Assembly: GCA_023461135.1 (NCBI GenBank)
Contig: JAEWNX010000308.1
Coordinates: 1 to 5,071 of the forward strand
From: Pseudomonadota bacterium
Lineage (GTDB): Bacteria > Pseudomonadota > Alphaproteobacteria > Caulobacterales > Aquidulcibacteraceae
Length of the DNA: 5,071 nt
Direction: 5' to 3'
Below, piece by piece: positions 1-5,071 of the stretch (the first letter of the stretch is position 1; each line of letters opens with the position of its first letter). The notes beneath the pieces are model-generated. The model was not told the origin of the DNA. It made no database searches and saw only the letters and a list, made by a program, of their open reading frames with translations. The position numbers were made by a program, and so were the translations under genes.

Positions 1-140
1 TCGACGATCAGCACGTCACCGTTCTGAAGCGTGCCCGCGGCGGTGTTGGTGACGACGCGGCCGTCGCGGATGAGAACGGTTTGCGCCGCAGCGGGCGTTA
101 CGAGCGTGACAGCAAGCAGGAGAGCTGGCCAGAATCTCAT
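1..140 (-). CDS. Second exported amidohydrolase, N-terminal fragment, cut by the window edge
   Basis: Only the first 46 codons are present; the rest lies beyond position 1. The product starts with MRFWPALLLAVTLVTPAAA, a classic Sec signal peptide: basic N-terminus, hydrophobic core and an AAA-Q signal peptidase I site after residue 19. Unlike its neighbour it has no lipobox cysteine, so it should be soluble in the periplasm. The mature start, TVLIRDGRVVT followed by GTLQNGDVLIV, has the beta-strand pattern with which amidohydrolase-superfamily proteins open their N-terminal beta-sandwich. The metal-binding HxH motif would follow outside the window, so the family call rests on a short stretch and on the neighbour. 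Its ATG overlaps the stop of the preceding gene by 4 bases (ATGA), a typical operon arrangement. A related or successive substrate for the two enzymes is an inference. Confidence 0.75.
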   Translation of the reverse strand, partial: MRFWPALLLAVTLVTPAAAQTVLIRDGRVVTNTAAGTLQNGDVLIV

Positions 141-1513
141 TGCGCGGTCTCCCGGTAGCTTTGGCCGAGTTCGAAATCCGAGGGCGGATCGCGCTCTGCG
201 CCGCGTTCGTATATGAGCGCGCCATCGATGAAGACCTGCTCGGCGACCGCGTAGCTGGTGAGCGGATCGGCCGACCAGATCACCACGTCGGCGCGGCGGC
301 CCGGCTCGAGCGTGCCGGTCTCTTCGTCGATGTGCAACGCGCGGGCGGGATTGCGCGAGAGCCACGTCCACGCTTGTGCGCGCGTGATCTCGATGCCGGC
401 GCGGCGCCCGTCCGCCATGGCTTTTCCGGCTTCCTGGTTGAGGCGCTGAATGCCGACGCCGCTGTCGGAGTGGACAATGGCGCACGCGCCGCTGGCGTGC
501 ACAAACGGGATGTTCTCGCGGATGCCGTCATAGGCCTCGATCTTGAAGCCCCACCAATCGGCCCACATCGCCGCGCAGATTTCGTTCTCCGCGAGAAGAT
601 CGGCGATCTTGTAGGCCTCTACCGCGTGATGGAACGCGGCGATCTCGAAATCGAACTCGCGCGCGACTTCGATGGCGTTGGCCATCTCGTCGGCGCGGTA
701 ACAATGCCATTGCAGGATGATGTCGCCGTTCAACACGCCGGCGAGCGTATCCAGCTCAAGATCACGATCCGGGGGATCGCCCTCACCGTTCTCGGCAGCT
801 TCCAGACGGCGCGCGTAGCGGGCCGCGTTGGCGAAGGCCTGCCGATAGCCGGCGACATTTCCCATGCCGGTTGCGGGCGAGGAATTGCGTGAGCCGTAGA
901 CCCGCGCCGGGTTTTCGCCGCACGCCATCTTGAGGCTCTGCGGCGCGCCTGGAAATTTCATCTCCTGCACGGTGACGGCGCCGAGCACGGGGCGCAGCGT
1001 CACGCCGCGGCCGCCGAAGAGATTGCCGGAGCCCGGCAGCACGTGCAGCGTCGTGATGCCGCCGGCGACGGCGCGGAGAAATCCAGGGTCCTGCGGCCAC
1101 ACGGAGTGTTCGGCCCACACTTCAGCGGTGTTGGGCTGCGTGAGTTCGTTGCCGTCCGATGTCGCCTGGATACTCGGCGTCGGATAGACGCCCAGGTGCG
1201 AGTGCGCGTCGATGATGCCCGGCGTGACGAAGCGGCCCGCGGCGTCGATCACCGTGGCGCCCGCAGGCGCCGCGAGGTTCTGACCGACCGCGGTGATGTG
1301 GCCCTCCTGCATGATAACATCGGCGTTCGCGAGTTCGGCGCCATTGCCGTCGAACACAGTGGCGCCGCGGATCAGCGTCGGCACGGAAGGGCGCGGCTGA
1401 TACGTCGAGGCGAACGGCTCGGGACCTTCGTCCTCCGTTTCATCTTCGGCAACGGTAGCGCACGCCGCCAGGGCCAGTGACGCAGCCAGCGCAACGAATG
1501 ATCGCAGACGCAT
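137..1513 (-). CDS. Exported lipoprotein amidohydrolase, imidazolonepropionase-like superfamily, substrate unknown
   Basis: This 458-residue protein is a metal-dependent hydrolase of the amidohydrolase superfamily (TIM barrel flanked by a beta-sandwich). A signal peptide with an LAAC lipobox places the lipidated cysteine at C18. A19 follows rather than Asp, which by the E. coli Lol rule predicts the outer membrane. An acidic, proline-rich linker (about 20-45) comes next. The beta-sandwich strand GATVFDGNGAE (50-60) precedes DAHSH (102-106), with metal ligands H104 and H106. Other likely ligands are H270 (QWH), H295 or H296 (FHH) and D350 in HSDSG. LKMACGEN (194-201) and DWWGFKIEAYD (319-329) resemble motifs I recall from uncharacterised periplasmic amidohydrolases annotated as imidazolonepropionase-like. 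The C-terminal LEPGRRADVVIW (402-413) is the usual return to the beta-sandwich. A hut-pathway role is unlikely because the protein is exported and no hut genes adjoin. The reaction (dipeptide, cyclic amide or other) cannot be assigned. Its stop overlaps the next gene's start. Confidence 0.9.
   Translation of the reverse strand: MRLRSFVALAASLALAACATVAEDETEDEGPEPFASTYQPRPSVPTLIRGATVFDGNGAELANADVIMQEGHITAVGQNLAAPAGATVIDAAGRFVTPGIIDAHSHLGVYPTPSIQATSDGNELTQPNTAEVWAEHSVWPQDPGFLRAVAGGITTLHVLPGSGNLFGGRGVTLRPVLGAVTVQEMKFPGAPQSLKMACGENPARVYGSRNSSPATGMGNVAGYRQAFANAARYARRLEAAENGEGDPPDRDLELDTLAGVLNGDIILQWHCYRADEMANAIEVAREFDFEIAAFHHAVEAYKIADLLAENEICAAMWADWWGFKIEAYDGIRENIPFVHASGACAIVHSDSGVGIQRLNQEAGKAMADGRRAGIEITRAQAWTWLSRNPARALHIDEETGTLEPGRRADVVIWSADPLTSYAVAEQVFIDGALIYERGAERDPPSDFELGQSYRETAQ
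148..153 (-). promoter_or_regulatory. Ribosome binding site of the second amidohydrolase, inside the upstream gene
   Basis: On the minus strand, GGGAGA lies 7 nt before the ATG at 140, an ideal spacing. It sits within the last codons of the upstream amidohydrolase. Together with the ATGA stop-start overlap at 137-140, it supports this start and suggests translational coupling between the two proteins. Confidence 0.65.
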
Positions 1514-1516
1514 AAT

Positions 1517-1523
1517 CCCTCCC
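1517..1523 (-). promoter_or_regulatory. Ribosome binding site of the lipoprotein amidohydrolase
   Basis: On the minus strand, GGGAGGG lies 3 nt before the ATG at 1513, with its GGAGG core 4 nt away. The spacing is slightly short but the match to the 16S anti-Shine-Dalgarno sequence is strong. It supports the start at 1513, as does the complete lipoprotein signal peptide that follows directly. Confidence 0.75.
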
Positions 1524-1533
1524 GCTCGCAGCC

Positions 1534-1562
1534 ATCAGAACGGCTCGCGCGCGCGAGGACAA
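1534..1562 (-). promoter_or_regulatory. Weak candidate sigma-70-type promoter for the amidohydrolase pair
   Basis: On the minus strand, TTGTCC (1562-1557) and TCTGAT (1539-1534) each match four of six positions of the -35 and -10 consensus and are separated by exactly 17 bp. They lie about 20-50 bp upstream of the amidohydrolase ATG, a sensible distance. The spacer between them is nearly all alternating G and C. Four-of-six matches occur often by chance, so this is only a candidate. Confidence 0.25.
1544..1557. repeat. 14-bp perfect palindrome, alternating GC core
   Basis: The bases CTCGCGCGCGCGAG read identically on both strands. The palindrome lies between the candidate -35 and -10 elements upstream of the amidohydrolase genes. 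It has no loop and no T-run, so it is not a typical terminator; it could be a dimeric-regulator site or simply a product of GC-rich composition. Confidence 0.5.
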
Positions 1563-1616
1563 GGGCTTGCACGCCTCTCGGGAGAATTCTGCGACAGTGT
1601 GCCGGTTAATGCGCGT

Positions 1617-4600
1617 TTACATCACGCGCTCGACGCCGCGCGCGGCCTTGAGCGCGGCGCGCGCTGCGGGGCCAGCGGGCGCGATGGTCTTGGTCGCCAG
1701 CTCGATCTCGCGGCCGTCGCTGAGCTTCAGCACGAGACGCAGCGGACGCGCTTCGCCGGCGTTCGGCTTCGGCAGCGCGGCGATGGTCTGCGCAAGCAAT
1801 TCAAGCGGCGCGCCTTCCTTGAGGATGATGCGCAAATCTTCCGTCGTGCGCGCTTCGGCGGCTTCAACCGGCTCGAACGTATCGCCGGCGAGCTTCAGGT
1901 CTCCGTCGCGCCAGCGCACGCGGCCGCGGAACACGAAGGGCTTGCCGACATCCAAGGTTTCGCGCGCGAGCGCGACGTGCTCGGGCATCACCAAGGCCTC
2001 GAAGTCCCCGGTGGGATCGGACATCGACACGTAGGCGAGCGTGCCGCCCGACATGGCGGGGCGATACTGAATGCGGCGCACGACGCCCGCCATGGGGTAG
2101 GAGCGCGGCTCGGTCTCGCCTTCTTCCAGGATCTCGGAGAACGTTCTGTAGCGCTCGCCGGCGTCGACAAAAAAATTCGAGAGCGGGTGGCCCGAAAGAT
2201 AAAAGCCGACGCTTTCGCGTTCGGCGTCGAGCTTGTCCTGCGCCGACCAGGCTGGCGCTTTCGGAAACGCGGGACGGGCGCTGGGTTCTTCGGCGCCGAA
2301 CAAACTCGCTTGCGAGCTGGCTTTTTCCTCGGCGACGCGCTGCGCATAGGCGGCGAGGATTTCGCAGGCGGCGACCGCGCGCGCGCGGTCAGGCTCGATG
2401 GAGTCGAAGGCGCCGGCCTTCGCGAGATTCTCGAGCTGCCGCTTGTTGACGGCGCGTGGATCGAGACGTTCGGCGAAATCATAGAGCGCCTTGAAGCGCC
2501 CGCGCGCCTTGCGTTCAGCGGCAATCGTTTCCATTGCCGCAAGCCCGACGTTGCGTACGGCGCCGAGGGCATAGCGCACCGCGACGCCGTCCTCAGTCGG
2601 CTCCACGCTGAAATCGGCTTCGGAGAAATTCAGATCCGGCGGCAGCACGGTGACGCCGATGCGCTTGGCGTCCTGCGCGAAGCTGGCGAGCTTGTCGGAG
2701 TTGGAAATATCCAGGCACATCGACGCGGCAAGGAAGTCGACAGGATAATGCGCCTTGAGGAACGCCGTCTGATACGCGATCACCGCGTAGGCGGCGGCGT
2801 GGGATTTGTTGAAACCGTAGCCGGCGAATTCTTCGACGAGATCGAAGATGTGGGCGGCCAGGTTCTCGCTGACGCCGCGCTGCTTGGCGCCTTCGATAAA
2901 GCGGGACTTTTGCTTGGCCATCTCGGCCGGTTGCTTCTTGCCCATGGCGCGGCGCAGCAAGTCGGCTTCGCCGAGGCTGTAGCCGGACAGCACCTGGGCG
3001 ATCTGCATCACCTGTTCCTGGTAGACGATGACGCCGTAGGTTTCTTCCAGGATCGGCTTCAGCGTCGGGTGCAGATAGTCGGGTTGTTCGCGGTCGTGCT
3101 TCACGTTGGCGAAGCGGTCGATGTTCTTCATCGGGCCGGGACGGTAGAGCGAGATCAGCGCGATGACGTCTTCAAGGCATGTGGGCTTTACCTTGCGCAG
3201 CGTGTCGCGCATGCCTTGGCCTTCGAGCTGGAACACGCCGAAGGTCAGGCCCGACTGCATCAGCTTGTACGTCGCCTCGTCATCGAAGGCGGGATCGTTG
3301 ATATCGACCTCAATGCCGCGCGCCTTTAGGAATTTCAGCGCGCGATCGATGACATCGAGCGTCTTGAGGCCGAGGAAGTCGAACTTCACCAAGCCCGCCT
3401 GCTCGACCCATTTCATGTTGAATTGGGTGGCCGGCATGTCCGAGCGCGGGTCGCGGTAGAGAGCGACGAGATCCTGCAGCGGCCGGTCGCCGATGACGAC
3501 GCCGGCGGCGTGCGTGGAGGCGTTGCGGTAAAGACCCTCGAGTTCGAGCGCGGTGTCGATCAACTCGCGGACTTCGGCTTCGTTCTTGCGCGCTTCGCTA
3601 AGCTTGGGCTCGATCTCCATCGCTTGCGCGAGCGTGACCGGGTTGGCCGGGTTGGCGGGCACGAGCTTCGCCAGCTTATCGACCTGGTGGAAAGGGAGCT
3701 GCATGACGCGTCCGACATCGCGCAGCACGGCGCGGGCTTGCAGCGTGCCGAATGTGATGATCTGCGCGACGCGGTCGGCGCCGTATTTGTTCTTGACGTA
3801 CTCGATGACTTCGCCGCGGCGCTCCTGGCAGAAATCGATGTCGAAGTCCGGCATCGAGACGCGTTCGGGATTGAGGAAGCGCTCGAACAGCAGGCCCCAG
3901 CGCAAGGGATCGAGATCGGTAATGGTCAGCGCCCAGGCGACGACGGAGCCCGCGCCAGAACCGCGGCCCGGGCCGACGGGAATGTCGTTGGACTTGGCCC
4001 ACTTGATGAAGTCCGAGACGATCAGGAAGTAGCCCGGAAACTGCATCTGCGTGATGACGCCCAGTTCGTAGGCGAGACGCTTTTCGTAATCCTCGCGCGG
4101 CGCGGCGAGACGATCGCCGAGCGCGGCGAGGCGCGCCTTGAGGCCGGCTTGAGCCTGCGCCTTCAGTTCCGCCGCTTCGTCGCGCCCGCGTTTGGTGTCG
4201 AAGCGCGGCAGGATCGGCTTGCGCGGCGCGACACGGAAAGCGCAGCGGCGCGCGATCTCGACCGTGTTGTCGATGGCCTCCGGCAGATCCGAGAAAAGCT
4301 CCGTCATCTCGGCGGCGCTCTTGAAATAGTGCTCCGCCGTGACGCGCGGGCGATCCTCTTCGCCCAGATAGGACGACGCGGCGATGCACATGAGCGCGTC
4401 GTGCGCGCGGTGCTTGGCGCGGGTTTCGAAGCGGATGTCGTTGGCGGCGACGAGCGGCAGGCCGAGACTGTATGCCAGTTCGATCAGCGGGCCTTCGATT
4501 TCCGCTTCCATGATCTCGCCGTGGCGATGCAGTTCGATGTAGAGGCGGTTATCGAAGGTGGCGGCTAGCTGCTTGAGCGCGCCTTCGGCAATATCGCCCT

Positions 4601-5030
4601 TCCCTTCGGCGAGCAGTTGGGCAAATGCGCCATCGCCGCCGCCGGTAAGCGCGATGAGGCCTTCGCTGTGGGCGAGCACCCGCTCAAGCGACACGTGCGG
4701 TTGGTCGTGACTGTCGGTCTCCAGGAAAGCGGCGCTGGAGAGCTGCATCAGGTTGGCGTAGCCGGCGGCAGTCTGGGCGATCAGCGCGAGCGTTCCGTCG
4801 ACGCCGCCCTCGCCTTTCACATCGAGCGCCACGCCGACGATCGGTTGCAGACCGGCTTCCGCGGCGGCTTCGGAGAATTCGAGCGCGCCAAAGAGATTGT
4901 TGGAATCGGTCACGCCCAGCGCCGGCATGTCGTGCTTGGCGGCGAGCTTCACAAGCGTTTTGACCTGCACTGCGGACTGGAGCAGCGAGTAGGCCGAACG
5001 GGCGCGCAGGTGGATGAAGGGCTGGGTCAT
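1617..5030 (-). CDS. dnaE: DNA polymerase III subunit alpha (DnaE1), complete
   Basis: This is the catalytic subunit of the replicative DNA polymerase III holoenzyme, which extends primers in the cytoplasm as part of the core with epsilon and the beta clamp. Numbering from the ATG at 5030, the protein has 1137 residues, close to the 1160 of E. coli alpha. In order it shows an N-terminal PHP domain (about 5-270); the palm with VGPGRGSGAGS (352-362) and PDFDIDF, giving catalytic D397 and D399; THAAGVVI (506-513); KFDFLGL with the third aspartate D551; fingers with YQEQVMQIA (from 670) and FNKSHAAAYA (from 740); a clamp-binding motif QASLF (907-911); and an OB fold (about 980-1050). The clamp motif and C-terminal region favour DnaE1 over the mutagenic DnaE2/ImuC. 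The PHP metal motifs are degenerate, so proofreading presumably comes from a separate DnaQ. An in-frame TAA at 5058-5060 closes the frame; a TTG at 5045 is the only other start seen. No intein or frameshift is visible. The stop is TAA at 1617-1619. Confidence 0.97.
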   Translation of the reverse strand: MTQPFIHLRARSAYSLLQSAVQVKTLVKLAAKHDMPALGVTDSNNLFGALEFSEAAAEAGLQPIVGVALDVKGEGGVDGTLALIAQTAAGYANLMQLSSAAFLETDSHDQPHVSLERVLAHSEGLIALTGGGDGAFAQLLAEGKGDIAEGALKQLAATFDNRLYIELHRHGEIMEAEIEGPLIELAYSLGLPLVAANDIRFETRAKHRAHDALMCIAASSYLGEEDRPRVTAEHYFKSAAEMTELFSDLPEAIDNTVEIARRCAFRVAPRKPILPRFDTKRGRDEAAELKAQAQAGLKARLAALGDRLAAPREDYEKRLAYELGVITQMQFPGYFLIVSDFIKWAKSNDIPVGPGRGSGAGSVVAWALTITDLDPLRWGLLFERFLNPERVSMPDFDIDFCQERRGEVIEYVKNKYGADRVAQIITFGTLQARAVLRDVGRVMQLPFHQVDKLAKLVPANPANPVTLAQAMEIEPKLSEARKNEAEVRELIDTALELEGLYRNASTHAAGVVIGDRPLQDLVALYRDPRSDMPATQFNMKWVEQAGLVKFDFLGLKTLDVIDRALKFLKARGIEVDINDPAFDDEATYKLMQSGLTFGVFQLEGQGMRDTLRKVKPTCLEDVIALISLYRPGPMKNIDRFANVKHDREQPDYLHPTLKPILEETYGVIVYQEQVMQIAQVLSGYSLGEADLLRRAMGKKQPAEMAKQKSRFIEGAKQRGVSENLAAHIFDLVEEFAGYGFNKSHAAAYAVIAYQTAFLKAHYPVDFLAASMCLDISNSDKLASFAQDAKRIGVTVLPPDLNFSEADFSVEPTEDGVAVRYALGAVRNVGLAAMETIAAERKARGRFKALYDFAERLDPRAVNKRQLENLAKAGAFDSIEPDRARAVAACEILAAYAQRVAEEKASSQASLFGAEEPSARPAFPKAPAWSAQDKLDAERESVGFYLSGHPLSNFFVDAGERYRTFSEILEEGETEPRSYPMAGVVRRIQYRPAMSGGTLAYVSMSDPTGDFEALVMPEHVALARETLDVGKPFVFRGRVRWRDGDLKLAGDTFEPVEAAEARTTEDLRIILKEGAPLELLAQTIAALPKPNAGEARPLRLVLKLSDGREIELATKTIAPAGPAARAALKAARGVERVM

Positions 5031-5044
5031 GATTCGCTGAGGCA

Positions 5045-5062
5045 AATATAGGCCGCTTTAGC
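5045..5062 (-). promoter_or_regulatory. Possible -10 region(s) for dnaE
   Basis: Read on the minus strand, the short region before dnaE holds two candidate -10 elements. TATATT (5050-5045) would start transcription about 8 nt before the ATG at 5030. GCTAAAGC (5062-5055) matches seven of eight positions of the GCTANAWC -10 consensus described for the Caulobacter housekeeping sigma factor and would give a leader of roughly 18 nt. No purine-rich ribosome binding site lies before the ATG, which fits a very short or leaderless message. The -35 region falls at or beyond the window edge, so this remains a weak call. Confidence 0.25.
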
Positions 5063-5071
5063 GACCGCCGG

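Larger units (their letters stand above)
1514..1616. other. Spacer between dnaE and the lipoprotein amidohydrolase gene
   Basis: This 103-bp non-coding gap follows the dnaE stop. It contains a ribosome binding site for the downstream gene, a weak candidate promoter and a GC-alternating palindrome. I see no stem followed by a T-run in the direction of transcription, so an intrinsic terminator for dnaE is not evident and read-through into the amidohydrolase genes is possible. I see no tRNA or small-RNA structure and no additional gene. Confidence 0.7.

Noticed and set aside
140..892. A 250-codon open frame on the plus strand
   Set aside because: It is antisense to the amidohydrolase gene, whose motifs and signal peptide leave no doubt about the coding strand. 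No recognisable protein family appears in the plus-strand translation.
1574..1595. Possible dnaE terminator hairpin around TCTCGGGAGA
   Set aside because: The stem is only 4 bp with a 2-base loop, which cannot form sterically, and no T-run follows in the direction of transcription.
1599..3329. A long open frame of 576 codons on the plus strand
   Set aside because: It lies fully antisense to the conserved dnaE gene, its translation has the Arg/Gly/Ala-rich low-complexity look of antisense reading in GC-rich DNA, and I recognise no domain. A similar frame at 3423-4568 was rejected for the same reason.
3639..3659. Short imperfect tandem repeat in dnaE encoding PANPANP
   Set aside because: Only two copies of a 9-bp unit. 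A similar NPANPV stretch is, as I recall it, normal at this place in alphaproteobacterial DnaE, so it is not an expansion.
1617..5030. DnaE2/ImuC (error-prone polymerase) or an intein-split dnaE
   Set aside because: The full length, the QASLF clamp motif and the C-terminal OB fold and tail indicate the replicative DnaE1. The conserved blocks follow at E. coli-like spacing without an insertion.

Overview
The window looks like ordinary chromosome from a GC-rich alphaproteobacterium. The best guess is Caulobacterales/Hyphomonadaceae-like, inferred from the style of the DnaE protein, the high G+C at third codon positions and the kind of exported amidohydrolases; no taxonomic marker here settles it. 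All three genes lie on the minus strand, so transcription runs from position 5071 towards 1.

Layout in transcription order: (1) 5030-1617 is a complete dnaE, the catalytic alpha subunit of replicative DNA polymerase III. It has the three catalytic aspartates, an inactive-looking PHP domain, an internal beta-clamp-binding motif and a C-terminal OB fold. (2) 1616-1514 is a 103-bp spacer with a strong ribosome binding site, a weak possible promoter, a 14-bp GC-alternating perfect palindrome and no recognisable terminator. (3) 1513-137 is a complete 458-residue amidohydrolase with a lipoprotein signal peptide. (4) 140-1, running off the window edge, is the start of a second gene with a cleavable Sec signal peptide and an amidohydrolase-like N-terminus. 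Its ATG overlaps the stop codon of gene 3 in an ATGA arrangement and has its own ribosome binding site.

The two amidohydrolases form a translationally coupled pair of predicted exported metal-dependent hydrolases, probably acting on the same or successive substrates in the envelope. The substrate cannot be read from sequence. Nothing suggests a functional link with dnaE; the shared strand may be coincidental or allow some read-through. I found no RNA genes, mobile elements, CRISPR arrays or signs of recent transfer. I do not see an undescribed system here; the amidohydrolase pair is the only part with unassigned biology.
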